This document shows positions 1 to 9,084 of a DNA stretch of 64,000 bases, one piece after another. Position numbers and translations under genes: made by a program. Each line of letters opens with the position of its first letter. Position 1 is the stretch's first letter. This DNA comes from Cytobacillus oceanisediminis 2691 (GTDB taxonomy: Bacteria > Bacillota > Bacilli > Bacillales > Cytobacillaceae), in assembly GCF_000294775.2 (NCBI RefSeq), contig NZ_CP015506.1, forward strand, positions 4,563,501 through 4,627,500. The letters run 5' to 3'. Below the pieces are notes generated by a model that had not been told where the DNA came from, ran no database searches, and saw only the letters and a program-made list of their open reading frames with translations.

Positions 1-384
1 TGCCGAAATTTCTCCTAAGGAGTTTACAACCTTTTGGCTAACTTCATTAAAAGTATTCTCAGTTAAAAGGAAAGCGGACTTCGAATCATTCATTTGCCAA
101 ATCAATTCCTCAGCAGTCAGCCTGTTATTTAATATGACGGCTTTTACATCGAGCAGCTGCAGGGCCAAAAGAATAAAAACAGTGTCCTCATGATTTCGGA
201 GAAGGACACCTGCAAACTGTCCTCTCATGCATCCAGCTGCCTGGAGCTGCCCTGCTATTGTGTATGTACGCTCGTATACTTCAGAAAATGTATAGGTTTT
301 CCCCAAAAAGGAAAGGGCAGGGCGATCGGGGGTTAAAAAAGTTCGCTGTTGAAGAAAATTCGGTACTATTTGCGCTTCCATCAT
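1..384 (-). CDS. menE: o-succinylbenzoate-CoA ligase, N-terminal part (cut by window edge)
   Basis: The frame is open from the ATG ATG pair at 379-384 to the window edge (128 codons). It reads MMEAQIVPNFLQQR, then TPDRPALSFLGKTYTF and VLLRNHEDTVF, the usual N-terminus of an acyl-CoA synthetase (AMP-binding family). MenE activates o-succinylbenzoate to its CoA thioester in menaquinone synthesis. A GAGGAG ribosome site lies 3 bases before the first ATG and 6 before the second, so the second is an equally good start. Position directly after menB, as in B. subtilis, supports menE over other AMP ligases. A terminator-like hairpin separates it from menB. Only about a quarter of the protein is visible. 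Confidence 0.85.
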   Translation of the reverse strand, partial: MMEAQIVPNFLQQRTFLTPDRPALSFLGKTYTFSEVYERTYTIAGQLQAAGCMRGQFAGVLLRNHEDTVFILLALQLLDVKAVILNNRLTAEELIWQMNDSKSAFLLTENTFNEVSQKVVNSLGEISA

Positions 385-414
385 ATACTCCTCATTTCAT
401 GCGATTTTTCATAT

Positions 415-445
415 AAAAACAGCCTGATGGCAAGCCATCAAGCTG
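415..445 (-). terminator. terminator-like hairpin between menB and menE
   Basis: On the minus strand CAGCTTGATGG, loop CTTG, CCATCAGGCTG form an 11-bp stem with one G-T wobble, followed by TTTTT. It sits after the menB stop and 31 bases before the menE start, so menE would be expressed by read-through or from its own promoter. Confidence 0.75.
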
Positions 446-462
446 AAAAAATTAATATTCAA

Positions 463-1284
463 TCAAGGGAAACGCGGGAATTGGCCGAAGTCTGGCTTGC
501 GCTTTTCTTTAAATGCGTCACGGCCTTCTTTCGCTTCATCTGTTGTATAGTATAGAAGTGTTGCATCTCCGGCGAATTGCTGGATTCCTGCAAGCCCATC
601 AGTATCGGCATTGAAGGCAGCCTTCAAGAAGCGGATAGCCGTCGGGCTCTTCTCCAGTATTTCTTCACACCACTTAATTGTTTCTTCTTCCACTTTCTCA
701 AGCGGCACCACAGTATTGACAAGCCCCATATCCAAAGCTTCCTGAGCGCCGTACTGGCGGCACAGATACCAAATTTCGCGTGCTTTCTTATGGCCGACGA
801 TTCTAGCAAGATATCCTGAACCATAACCTGCATCAAAGCTGCCTACTTTAGGGCCTGTTTGTCCGAATACAGCGTTATCTGCTGCAATCGTTAAATCACA
901 TACGATATGAAGGACATGTCCTCCCCCAATCGCATAGCCTTTTACCATTGCAATAACCGGCTTAGGAATAACACGGATCAGGCGCTGCAGATCCAGTACA
1001 TTTAAACGAGGGATCTGGTCGTCACCTACATATCCGCCATGTCCTCTGACAGATTGATCCCCGCCTGAACAAAATGCTTTATCTCCGGCACCCGTCAGGA
1101 CAATAACACCTACATTTTCATCATCACGTGCGTACGCAAAAGCATCAATTAATTCCATTACCGTTCTTGGAGTAAAGGCATTGTGGACTTGCGGTCTGTT
1201 AATCGTAATTTTCGCAATTCCATTGTATGTTTCATAAATAATTTCTTCGTACTGTTTTCCTGCAATCCATTCAACAGCTGACAT
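463..1284 (-). CDS. menB: 1,4-dihydroxy-2-naphthoyl-CoA synthase
   Basis: 273 aa, the usual length. MenB closes the second ring of the naphthoquinone by intramolecular Claisen condensation of o-succinylbenzoyl-CoA. Crotonase-fold signatures are visible: [14 protein letters not shown] near the N-terminus, [10 protein letters not shown] (oxyanion hole region), [11 protein letters not shown] and [17 protein letters not shown], the last being typical of MenB rather than a generic enoyl-CoA hydratase. The C-terminus [13 protein letters not shown] is also MenB-like. The ATG at 1284 has AAGGAGG upstream. It lies downstream of menH with a gap of about 65 bases and is followed by a terminator-like hairpin. 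Confidence 0.96.
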   Translation of the reverse strand: MSAVEWIAGKQYEEIIYETYNGIAKITINRPQVHNAFTPRTVMELIDAFAYARDDENVGVIVLTGAGDKAFCSGGDQSVRGHGGYVGDDQIPRLNVLDLQRLIRVIPKPVIAMVKGYAIGGGHVLHIVCDLTIAADNAVFGQTGPKVGSFDAGYGSGYLARIVGHKKAREIWYLCRQYGAQEALDMGLVNTVVPLEKVEEETIKWCEEILEKSPTAIRFLKAAFNADTDGLAGIQQFAGDATLLYYTTDEAKEGRDAFKEKRKPDFGQFPRFP

Positions 1285-1349
1285 ACATAAATCCTCCTTA
1301 ACATGTATTAGAAAGCGTTAATTGCCGCTACATCAAATGACATCATTCC

Positions 1350-2195
1350 TCAATCTTTACTGCCATTTGTATTATTCTCCCCTGTCTGCGACAAAAACCC
1401 ACTTACTATTGTACCAAATAATTCAGGTTTCTCCACATGAATTGCATGTCCTGCATCTTCAGCGGTCTTCCACTTGACATTTGGCAAAATTTTTGACATT
1501 TCTTCCGCAATTCTGCAGAATTTTTGATCCAGGTTTCCGGTAATTAGAAGGACTGGCATTTCGAGATGAGCAAGCTCATCCCACCAGGATGGCTGCACCC
1601 CAGTGCCCATGCCGTTCAGGCTGTTTGCCAGGCCATCAATGGAATTGGCCAAACGCTGGCATCTTATTCTGGTTCGAATTTTTTCCGGAAGACTTTTTTG
1701 GCTTTGAAATAAAGGGATGTTCTCCCAATAGTCAATAAAATTCTTAATGCCTTCCTGCCGAATCTTTTCAGACAATTTTTTATCCTGAATCCTTCTTTCA
1801 TGCCTTTCCGCTTCCGTCCTAAGACCTGGAGATGCACTTTCCAAAATCAGCTTGCGGACCTTTTCAGGATAATTGATCGTAAAAGTTAGCGCAAGGCGCC
1901 CTCCCATAGAATATCCAAGAACATCAATCTTCCCGATTCCCATCTTTTCTAATAGACTGTTAATCACTGCGGCAGACTCTTCTATTTGATATTGACCAAT
2001 ATCAGGTGGTGATCCAGACTTTCCATGGCCGATGATATCCAAAGCTATTGTCTTCGAATGATCCTTCCAGAAGGGAGCGAACTCTTTCCACCCTTCACTA
2101 TTTCCTGTGAAGCCATGGAGAAGCAGAAGTGGAAATCCAGTTCCCCATGTATCGACATGATATCGGACTCCATTAATGACATATTTCATCGGCAT
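1350..2195 (-). CDS. menH: SHCHC synthase (alpha/beta hydrolase fold)
   Basis: 281 aa. MenH eliminates pyruvate from SEPHCHC to give SHCHC. The alpha/beta-hydrolase features are the oxyanion HGFTGNSEGW motif, the nucleophile elbow LGYSMGGRLAL with its Ser, and AGHAIHVEKPE carrying the catalytic His. The ATG at 2195 directly follows the menD TGA, and GGGAGGG before it serves as ribosome site, so it is translationally coupled to menD. The C-terminal tail SQTGENNTNGSKD is polar and probably not catalytic. Assignment rests on fold motifs plus its place between menD and menB. Confidence 0.92.
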   Translation of the reverse strand: MPMKYVINGVRYHVDTWGTGFPLLLLHGFTGNSEGWKEFAPFWKDHSKTIALDIIGHGKSGSPPDIGQYQIEESAAVINSLLEKMGIGKIDVLGYSMGGRLALTFTINYPEKVRKLILESASPGLRTEAERHERRIQDKKLSEKIRQEGIKNFIDYWENIPLFQSQKSLPEKIRTRIRCQRLANSIDGLANSLNGMGTGVQPSWWDELAHLEMPVLLITGNLDQKFCRIAEEMSKILPNVKWKTAEDAGHAIHVEKPELFGTIVSGFLSQTGENNTNGSKD

Positions 2196-3941
2196 TCACC
2201 CTCCCAGCAATCGACTTATTTCCCGGGAAACAGATTCCCACAATTCTCGATGCTCGGTTAAATTCCTGTCCCGATTTGTCGTAATTTCCATTACCTTTAT
2301 GCCTGATCTGTCCATGTTCTGTTGGAAGGCGGAAATAAAATGTTCCCAATCTGAGATTAAATCATATTGGCCGCCAAACATCTTAATGGCATGGCTAAAA
2401 TCCAGATCAAGAGGTGTCCCAAACAATTTTTCAAAATTTCTGGGGTGATTTGCCTGCGGCAGGAATGAGAAGATTCCGCCTCCATTATTATTAATCAGCA
2501 ATATATTGATATCTATTCCATACTGCTTAGAGGCAATTAAGCCATTTAAGTCATGGAAAAAGGTTAAATCACCAAGCACTAGATACAGCGGCTGTGATGC
2601 CATTCCAGCACCAAGAGCAGTTGAAACGGTGCCATCAATGCCATTTGCTCCCCTGTTGGCCATTACTCTAATGCTCTTTTGATTATAATGGAAGAATGTA
2701 TCCAGATCCCTTATAGGCATACTATTTCCTACAAATAGGGTAGAGCCTTCCGGCAGTAATTCCGCCAGCTGGAAAAATAATTTCCCCTCGCTCAGTTCGT
2801 CCACTGCATTAATATCCGCAAGCTTTGATCTGGTAAGATCATTGATTTTTTTCCATAAAGCAATAAATTCATCATTCTCTGAAGTGTTTAAAAATGAGGT
2901 GACAGACTCGCAGAATAGAATCTCATCGCAATGAATCATTTCGGTTGAGAGCAGTGCAGGATCCCGCCATCCCCTGCCTCCATCGACAATAATCTGGCGG
3001 GCAGTGCTGTTTTCTTTCATGAAAATAGTCAATGGCTTCGATACAGGCATAGCACCGAAGCGTATAATGACATCCGGCTTGAGTGCCTTCTTCGCATCAT
3101 CGTTTTTCAAAAAGCTATCATAGGCATCAATAATGAAGCTTCCTTCGTGAAGTCCGCTTCTTAGCTGGGATAATGGATCAGCAATGATCGGATAGTTGAG
3201 CTTTTCCGCCAGCTTAATCACGGCTGCAGAGAAGTCAGCTTTTTCCAGAGGACCGCAGACAATAATTCCTTTTTGTGCAGAGTTAAATATCTGTGCCATT
3301 TCCTTGTACTCTTCATTAGGCAAACCAAACTGGCCACTATGGATATTTACATAACCTTCGGTGCGCTCACTCAGCTCAAATAAATCATTGCGGTCAAGCT
3401 GCGGCACTAAAGGCTCACGGAAAGGAAAGTTAAGATGAACCGGCCCTGCTGGTGAGGTCTGGGCAGCAGATGCTGCCCTTGCGCAAACTGTGCGGGCATA
3501 ACGAAGCATTTCTGCTGTATTCTCAGGAGGAGCCATCTCAACAAACCATTTTACATTTTTTCCATACAAATGAATCTGATCGATCGCCTGAGGAGCGCCA
3601 ACATCCCTTAGTTCATGAGGCCGGTCCGCAGTAAGCACGATTAGCGGTACTCTGGAATACTGGGCTTCCACAATGGCAGGATAGTAATTGGCTGCAGCCG
3701 TTCCAGATGTACACAGCAGAGCTGCTGGTCTTTGGGATGCCTTAGCAATCCCCAACGCAAAAAAGGCAGCCGATCGCTCGTCCACATGGATATGTACACG
3801 AAGCTCCGGATGCTCTGCCATTACCATAGCCATTGGGGTAGAACGGGAGCCGGGACTGACCACGACATCCTCTACCCCGCTTTTTACTAATTCAGCCACA
3901 AATGCGGCTATATATGAAGTTAAAGCTTCCTGATGATTCAC
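2196..3941 (-). CDS. menD: SEPHCHC synthase (ThDP enzyme)
   Basis: 581 aa, full length. It condenses isochorismate with 2-oxoglutarate, the committing step of the pathway. Visible motifs are the N-terminal pyrimidine-binding region VVSPGSRSTPMA and HVDERSAAFFALG, and the ThDP/Mg region MANRGANGIDGTVSTALG, LGDLTFFHDLNGL and INNNGGGIFSFLPQ. The start is GTG, overlapping the menF TGA by 4 bases (GTGA), with GGGGG upstream. This implies coupled translation. Downstream menH begins at the stop codon. Confidence 0.96.
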   Translation of the reverse strand: MNHQEALTSYIAAFVAELVKSGVEDVVVSPGSRSTPMAMVMAEHPELRVHIHVDERSAAFFALGIAKASQRPAALLCTSGTAAANYYPAIVEAQYSRVPLIVLTADRPHELRDVGAPQAIDQIHLYGKNVKWFVEMAPPENTAEMLRYARTVCARAASAAQTSPAGPVHLNFPFREPLVPQLDRNDLFELSERTEGYVNIHSGQFGLPNEEYKEMAQIFNSAQKGIIVCGPLEKADFSAAVIKLAEKLNYPIIADPLSQLRSGLHEGSFIIDAYDSFLKNDDAKKALKPDVIIRFGAMPVSKPLTIFMKENSTARQIIVDGGRGWRDPALLSTEMIHCDEILFCESVTSFLNTSENDEFIALWKKINDLTRSKLADINAVDELSEGKLFFQLAELLPEGSTLFVGNSMPIRDLDTFFHYNQKSIRVMANRGANGIDGTVSTALGAGMASQPLYLVLGDLTFFHDLNGLIASKQYGIDINILLINNNGGGIFSFLPQANHPRNFEKLFGTPLDLDFSHAIKMFGGQYDLISDWEHFISAFQQNMDRSGIKVMEITTNRDRNLTEHRELWESVSREISRLLGG

Positions 3942-5344
3942 TTTTCATAACCCCCAAGAGCCGTAAGCATTGGCCGGAATTTAATTTTTGTTTCCTGATA
4001 CTCGCTTTCGGCATTTGAATCCTGCACCACTCCGCAGCCTGCGAATAAGGATGCTTCATTTCCCTGAATAAGACCAGATCTGATTGTAACAGCATATTCG
4101 CCATTTCCCCTGAAGTCCATCCATCCTAATGGAGCAGCATAAAAGCCCCGATCCAGTTCTTCTACTTCTCTTATTTTTTCCACTGCTTCTCTCTTAGGCA
4201 GGCCTCCAAGAGCAGGAGTCGGATGCAGACGGTCAACTAAAGCAAGAAGGGAAGCATCTCCCTTGGTTTTACCTATTACAGGAGTATAAAGGTGCTGTAT
4301 ATCTCTCATCTTCATCAGCTGCGGCTCATCCGGCAGTTCAACTTCTGAGCAGGATTCCTCCATTGCTTCCTTAATCATATCAACCACATATTGATGTTCG
4401 GTTAAATTTTTCTGATCATGCAATAAAGCATCGCCAAGGATATGATCATCTTCTGCTGTTTTCCCTCTTGGGATGGAACCTGCCAGACAGGTTGTAAAAA
4501 CATTTTCTCCATATTTCTTTATAAGCCGTTCAGGAGAGGCTCCAATAAAGCAGTCACCGTTCGATTCAAAAGCAAAAATAAAGCTTTCCCTTTGCATCTC
4601 CATAAGATTCCAGAGAACTCTTTCAATCTCGATCGGCTTATCATAGATGAGCCTGGACTCCCGGGCAAGCACAACCTTTTTTAAAGATCCTGATTTAAGT
4701 TCATCCACAACCGCATCTACTGTCTCCATCCATTTTTCCGGATTTATATCTGCTTCTTCCTGAAGAGTGTTTGCATTCTCAGGATGATAATCGCTGATTG
4801 AAGCCATTATCATGCCTCGTTCGGCCACTATCTTTTCAAAAAGAGAATCACCGTCATGCTGAGTGCAGACAACATTTGTTGTCAAAAAGGCCTGTCCATT
4901 CATTTCACTATACATATAAGTCGGCACATGAAAAAGGGAATCAGAATACTTCGACCAAAGCTTTGTTTTCCTCTTTAGAGGATCGAAAGAAAAACCGCCA
5001 AACATCACGGGCCCTGTAGCATTTTTATCATAAGGGTTAAAAATAATGCTGTTATTAATAAAACGCTTCCATTCCTTTTCAACATGATTAAATCTGCCGG
5101 TACTTTGATCTGACTGAATTTGCTTGCAAATCCCAAGCCCGATTATATAAGTTTCACCAGAAGGATCCTTCCAGAAAAAGCGTTCACCAAAAAAACGGCT
5201 CTTTCCTGCCGCATAAAAAGAAAGGGGGTCTATATGATTTATTTTTTGAACTTCGCTCACTAAAACAGGCTTTGACAAGGATTTGGCCCTCTCAATTGCC
5301 TCTTGGATCCCTTCTTTTAGTTCCGTATCTTGTATCGTAACCAA
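3938..5344 (-). CDS. menF: isochorismate synthase
   Basis: 468 aa, chorismate-binding family. It converts chorismate to isochorismate. The conserved C-terminal half shows CFIGASPERLIK, LAGSIPRG, HPTPALGGLPKREA, ELDRGFYAAPLGW and AGCGVVQDSNAESEYQETKIK, the active-site segments of this family. The start is TTG, reading VTIQDTELKEG after it, with GGAGGG seven bases upstream. It is the first gene of the men operon. A likely promoter lies about 60-85 bases upstream (TTGACA near 5424-5429, TATCTT near 5400-5405 on the minus strand). Confidence 0.94.
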   Translation of the reverse strand: MVTIQDTELKEGIQEAIERAKSLSKPVLVSEVQKINHIDPLSFYAAGKSRFFGERFFWKDPSGETYIIGLGICKQIQSDQSTGRFNHVEKEWKRFINNSIIFNPYDKNATGPVMFGGFSFDPLKRKTKLWSKYSDSLFHVPTYMYSEMNGQAFLTTNVVCTQHDGDSLFEKIVAERGMIMASISDYHPENANTLQEEADINPEKWMETVDAVVDELKSGSLKKVVLARESRLIYDKPIEIERVLWNLMEMQRESFIFAFESNGDCFIGASPERLIKKYGENVFTTCLAGSIPRGKTAEDDHILGDALLHDQKNLTEHQYVVDMIKEAMEESCSEVELPDEPQLMKMRDIQHLYTPVIGKTKGDASLLALVDRLHPTPALGGLPKREAVEKIREVEELDRGFYAAPLGWMDFRGNGEYAVTIRSGLIQGNEASLFAGCGVVQDSNAESEYQETKIKFRPMLTALGGYEK

Positions 5345-5399
5345 AAAAATCCCTCCAATAACAGCTTAAATTGCCGTTATCCTACTTTAAACTTATTCT

Positions 5400-5429
5400 A
5401 AGATACACCTGTGATTCAGGGAATGTCAA
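5400..5429 (-). promoter_or_regulatory. possible menF operon promoter
   Basis: On the minus strand TTGACA (5424-5429) and TATCTT (5400-5405) are separated by 18 bases, upstream of the menF TTG start. The -35 is a perfect match, the -10 is weak. Confidence 0.4.
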
Positions 5430-5602
5430 TGATGTCAATCACGCCATTCCATTTTGCATCCTTATTATATTATAGCTTACTTTAGGCATCTATAATATGA
5501 ATTGAACTCAATTCAGCCATTAGCACTGTTAACATCGGAATGTGCTGCTTTACGGTTTCCTTATTTATGGAAAATACCGGTTCTATTTACGGCAATAATA
5601 CG

Positions 5603-5631
5603 TTGACACTCTTGCATTATTTACCTAAACT
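5603..5631 (+). promoter_or_regulatory. possible upstream promoter of menA
   Basis: TTGACA (5603-5608), 17-base spacer, TAAACT (5626-5631). The -10 is imperfect. It lies 58 bases upstream of a stronger promoter, so menA may have tandem promoters. The rest of the 410-base menF-menA intergenic region shows no gene. Confidence 0.4.
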
Positions 5632-5660
5632 TAAGGTGTTTGGTAATATAGCGGTTTACT

Positions 5661-5689
5661 TTGACAATACCCTGTTAATCGGTTAAAAT
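5661..5689 (+). promoter_or_regulatory. menA promoter
   Basis: TTGACA (5661-5666), 17-base spacer and TAAAAT (5684-5689) give a near-consensus sigma-A promoter about 65 bases upstream of the menA ATG. Confidence 0.65.
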
Positions 5690-5754
5690 AAACAAGTTTG
5701 AATGATCCAATTAATGATATCATTACAGAATAGATAAATAAGGGGAGAGTTATC

Positions 5755-6687
5755 ATGCAACCACAAGCACAGACCAATTTTCCGCCTGCTTCCAACTCAA
5801 AGAACTGGAGGGTCTGGTGGCAGCTGACCAGGCCACATACTCTTACCGCTGCCTTTGTGCCGGTTCTGCTTGGAACAGCTCTTGCTATGGAACTTACTGA
5901 AATAAATTTTGGCCTGTTTTTTGCTATGCTGGCAGCAAGCTTGCTGATTCAGGCTGCCACTAATATGTTTAACGAATACTACGACTTCAAAAGAGGGCTT
6001 GATACGGAAGACTCTGTCGGAATTGGCGGGGCTATTGTACGGGAAGGAATCAAACCAAAAACGGTTCTGAACCTTGCTTTTGGCCTGTATGGGATTTCGA
6101 TATTGCTTGGATTCTATATTTGCATGAACACAAGCTGGTGGATTGCAGCAATTGGACTGGCCTCCATGGCAGTAGGATATTTATATACAGGCGGTCCGCT
6201 TCCGATAGCGTACACACCATTTGGTGAATTATTTGCAGGTTTTTTCATGGGCATGCTGATCATCCTAATTTCTTTTTACATTCAGGCAGGAACCGTAACT
6301 GCAACAAGTGTTTTAGTTTCCTTCCCTATTTTGATTCTTGTTGGCGCCATTCTGCTGGCCAATAATATCAGAGACCTGGACGGCGACAAGGAATTCGGCC
6401 GCAAAACATTGGCAATTCTTTTAGGGAAAAAAGGAGCAATTAAGCTGCTTGCCGCAATGTTCATCGTTTCGTATGCATGGGTTTTCATATTGATTGCCAT
6501 GAACATCATAACACCATGGCTTGCAATTGTTGTTCTAAGTGCGCCCAAGGCCATTAAAGCAACGAAAGGCTTCATCGGAAAAACACTGCCTATGCAAATG
6601 ATGCCTGCGATGAAAGCCACTGCCCAGACAAATACAATCTTTGGCTTTCTTTTATCAGTAGGCTTGTTTATCGGATATCTTTTATAA
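5755..6687 (+). CDS. menA: 1,4-dihydroxy-2-naphthoate octaprenyltransferase
   Basis: 310 aa, UbiA superfamily integral membrane prenyltransferase. It attaches the polyprenyl chain to DHNA, giving demethylmenaquinone. The two Asp-rich Mg-diphosphate motifs are visible: NEYYDFKRGLDTED (about residues 74-87) and NNIRDLDGDKEFGRKT (about 202-217). About eight hydrophobic segments follow the N-terminal WWQLTRPHTLTAAFVPVLLG. GGGGAG precedes the ATG. It is divergent from the men operon, as in B. subtilis, and followed by a clear terminator. Confidence 0.95.
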   Translation: MQPQAQTNFPPASNSKNWRVWWQLTRPHTLTAAFVPVLLGTALAMELTEINFGLFFAMLAASLLIQAATNMFNEYYDFKRGLDTEDSVGIGGAIVREGIKPKTVLNLAFGLYGISILLGFYICMNTSWWIAAIGLASMAVGYLYTGGPLPIAYTPFGELFAGFFMGMLIILISFYIQAGTVTATSVLVSFPILILVGAILLANNIRDLDGDKEFGRKTLAILLGKKGAIKLLAAMFIVSYAWVFILIAMNIITPWLAIVVLSAPKAIKATKGFIGKTLPMQMMPAMKATAQTNTIFGFLLSVGLFIGYLL

Positions 6688-6695
6688 TTAAATGG

Positions 6696-6725
6696 AACCT
6701 CTGCTTTTATAGCAGGGGTTTTTTG
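6696..6725 (+). terminator. menA terminator
   Basis: AACCTCTGC and GCAGGGGTT form a stem around a 7-base loop, followed by a run of T. It lies 9 bases after the menA stop. The 260 bases from here to 6984 show no gene that can be supported; short overlapping frames on both strands exist but lack ribosome sites. Confidence 0.8.
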
Positions 6726-6984
6726 TTTGGAAAAAAACAGCAGAAAGCACCCTCTTGGTTTCATCCCATTTTTAACGGGTATTTTTTATTTAAGGAAGAT
6801 GCTTGACCCTAAAATTTTTTCTTCCGTTATGATTTTGCCAACTACGTCCATACTAAACCCATATGGACTAAGATTTTTAATACTCAGCAGAGCAAGAGCG
6901 GCAAAGCTCGGCTTTATTTTGGGCTTGACTCTGGCATGAGCAGGCCTTGTATAAAATTTATCAAATCCAAGGATGTGACATAAT

Positions 6985-7740
6985 ATGTTGACCAATGAAC
7001 AAATCAGCCATTTAAAAAAAGAATTGAATGATGAAAAAAAATCACTGGAATCCCAGCTTCAAGGCAATAAAGAAGGAAGTCTGGAAGGTGCGAGTGCCAG
7101 AGACACAGTAGGAGAGCTATCCCTTTATGACAACCATCCAGCCGATATGGGTTCTGAACTTTATGAGCGTGAAAAGGATTTTGCTTTAGAAGAACATCAT
7201 GACTCTGAACTGAATAAAGTAAATGCAGCACTGCAGGCAATGGAAGATGGTTCATACGGCAAATGCAAAGAGTGCGGTTCCGAAATTCCATATGATCGGC
7301 TTGAAGTGATTCCAGCAACCCTTTACTGCAAGGAACATAGTCCAGAGCAAAACGTGCCCGGGGACCGTCCTGTTGAAGAAGATGTGCTTGAACCTGCGCA
7401 TGGGAATACCTTTCAGCATCATCAATTCAGAGAAGTCGTGGATAACGAAGACAGCTTCCAGGAAGTTGCCCGTTTTGGCACTTCTGAGACACCCTCTGAC
7501 TTAAGAGGCGACTATGAAGATTATAACTCCCTTTATAATGAAGGGCATGATGATGAAGGGTTTACAGAAGATTATGAGACGTTTATCGGCAATGACCTTG
7601 AAGGCAAGGGGAGAAAAGTCTATCCTTCCAAGAAACAGGAAGAGTATGAAGCGATGCTGGATGAAAATGATATCGAAGCACCTTTCGGTGATGTGCCGTA
7701 TCATCAGACTGACGGCTATGTGGATGAAGATAAGGATTAA
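6985..7740 (+). CDS. yteA: YteA family zinc-finger protein (DksA/TraR C4 type)
   Basis: 251 aa. The N-terminal third is a charged coiled coil (SHLKKELNDEKKSLESQL) followed by LYDNHPADMGSELYEREKD, typical of the Bacillus YteA/YocK family. A DksA/TraR-type zinc finger follows at about residues 93-120, CKECGSEIPYDRLEVIPATLYC, with pairs CxxC and a later Cys. The rest is very acidic and rich in Asp, Glu and Tyr. DksA proteins bind the RNA polymerase secondary channel. For YteA a role in sporulating cells has been proposed, but its activity is not established. AAGGATG precedes the start. A strong terminator follows. Confidence 0.8.
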   Translation: MLTNEQISHLKKELNDEKKSLESQLQGNKEGSLEGASARDTVGELSLYDNHPADMGSELYEREKDFALEEHHDSELNKVNAALQAMEDGSYGKCKECGSEIPYDRLEVIPATLYCKEHSPEQNVPGDRPVEEDVLEPAHGNTFQHHQFREVVDNEDSFQEVARFGTSETPSDLRGDYEDYNSLYNEGHDDEGFTEDYETFIGNDLEGKGRKVYPSKKQEEYEAMLDENDIEAPFGDVPYHQTDGYVDEDKD

Positions 7741-7742
7741 AG

Positions 7743-7772
7743 TAAAAGCGATGCAGATGCATCGCTTTTTTA
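7743..7772 (+). terminator. terminator after the yteA-like gene
   Basis: AAAAGCGATGCA and TGCATCGCTTTT form a near-perfect stem immediately after the stop codon, ending in a T run. It may also act as the minus-strand terminator of the small gene at 7808-8020. Confidence 0.85.
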
Positions 7773-7807
7773 TGTCAAATGGCAAAATAAGATACCCTTA
7801 TATATAT

Positions 7808-8020
7808 TTATAATTTGGATTCGATATCCTGGATAATCTCATCAATCGTATCAGAAACATCGTTTGTGCGGCGGGCAATGGAGATGCTGAATTCCAGCAG
7901 TTCTTTATAATTTTTCACCGGAATAGAATCATTTGATTTCTCGAATTCATTTAGTTGCAGTCCAATATTTTGAAGATGCAGCAAAACTTCTTCCATTGAT
8001 CCTTTCTCGATTTGGTACAT
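7808..8020 (-). CDS. small hypothetical protein
   Basis: 70 aa, not recognised. It is acidic with no Cys and no membrane segment. The pattern of hydrophobic residues (MEEVLLHLQNIGLQLNEFEK, then ELLEFSISIARRTNDVSD) suggests a helical hairpin. A GGGGGT element lies a few bases before the ATG. It sits alone between two convergent or divergent neighbours, so context gives no function. Confidence 0.6.
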   Translation of the reverse strand: MYQIEKGSMEEVLLHLQNIGLQLNEFEKSNDSIPVKNYKELLEFSISIARRTNDVSDTIDEIIQDIESKL

Positions 8021-8174
8021 TTAACAGCTACCCCCTTTATATCTAATGATTTCATTATCAGGGTTTTTAAACCTTTTTTGTAGTGGGAATTTTTGTTAAT
8101 ATTTGCACTTTACGGAGTAAAACCGCTTTTCATAGGCAATATTATCTTAAGAATATATCGCTGGGAGGATCACA

Positions 8175-9023
8175 ATGTCTGGACAAATAAAAGCTGCATG
8201 CTTTTCAGAATATGACAAACTTGAACAAGTGGTGTTATGTGAACCGAAGTACATGACGATTGTAGATACAATTAATGAAACACAAAAGCATTATGAAAAA
8301 GAAGGAATTAATATAGATACAGCCATGAAACAGCACAGACATTTTGTCAGTGCATTAAAGGATCAGGGAATCAATGTGGTTTTGCTGCCCTCGCTTGAAA
8401 AATATCCTGAACAGGTTTTTACCCGTGATATCGGATTTACACTTGGAGAAAAGGTATATGTTGCAGAAATGGCGGCAGACATTCGGCAAGGAGAAGAAAA
8501 TGTTCTGAAGCAATGGCTGGAAGTAAACCAGGTTCCTTTTTACAATCTTACGGGAGACCGCATAGAGGGAGGAGACGTCCTGATCGATGGCCAAACGATA
8601 TTTGCAGGAGTGAGCAGCCGTACCCACGAAGAAGCGATCGAGCATCTTCGCAGCCTTATGCCCGATTATGATGTTGTATCCATCCCTTTCACTGATACAT
8701 ATCTGCATCTTGATTGTGTATTCAATATTATTTCACCGGAGGAAGCTCTTATCTTTCCGGGAGAGATCCATGGGGAAAAAGTCAAAATGCTGGAATCACG
8801 CTATGATTTAATAAAAGTATCGGAAGAGGAGCAATTCACACTCGGAACCAACGTCCTCTCTATCGGCAATAAAAAAATCTTCAGTCTACCGATTAATAAG
8901 AATGTCAATAAAGAGCTCAGGTCCAGGGGCTATGAAGTCATTGAGGTAGACATTACTGAAATCATTAAATCCGGAGGTGCCTTCCGCTGCTGCACGATGC
9001 CTGTTAGGCGCAGTAAAGGGTAG
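8175..9023 (+). CDS. DDAH / arginine deiminase superfamily hydrolase
   Basis: 282 aa, guanidino-group modifying fold. The family hydrolyses guanidines such as dimethylarginine or arginine to citrulline and an amine or ammonia. Visible signature elements are VFTRDIGF, RIEGGDVLIDG, the catalytic His in YLHLDCVFN and the catalytic Cys in GGAFRCCTMPVRR near residue 272, right at the C-terminus. At about 282 aa it is shorter than a true arginine deiminase (about 400 aa), so DDAH-like is the better description. Substrate is not certain. GGGAGG precedes the ATG. No transporter or operon partner lies beside it. Confidence 0.85.
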   Translation: MSGQIKAACFSEYDKLEQVVLCEPKYMTIVDTINETQKHYEKEGINIDTAMKQHRHFVSALKDQGINVVLLPSLEKYPEQVFTRDIGFTLGEKVYVAEMAADIRQGEENVLKQWLEVNQVPFYNLTGDRIEGGDVLIDGQTIFAGVSSRTHEEAIEHLRSLMPDYDVVSIPFTDTYLHLDCVFNIISPEEALIFPGEIHGEKVKMLESRYDLIKVSEEEQFTLGTNVLSIGNKKIFSLPINKNVNKELRSRGYEVIEVDITEIIKSGGAFRCCTMPVRRSKG

Positions 9024-9084
9024 ATCTCCTGCCTCAATGAAACGGAATAATGATTATAGACTCTCTTGGAAACCGCCTTTTTGT

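Noticed and set aside
6727-6995. Two overlapping frames of about 70 codons on opposite strands between menA and the yteA-like gene
   Set aside because: Neither has a ribosome site and they overlap nearly fully. They could be a fragment of an intergenic repeat, but one copy in the window does not show this.
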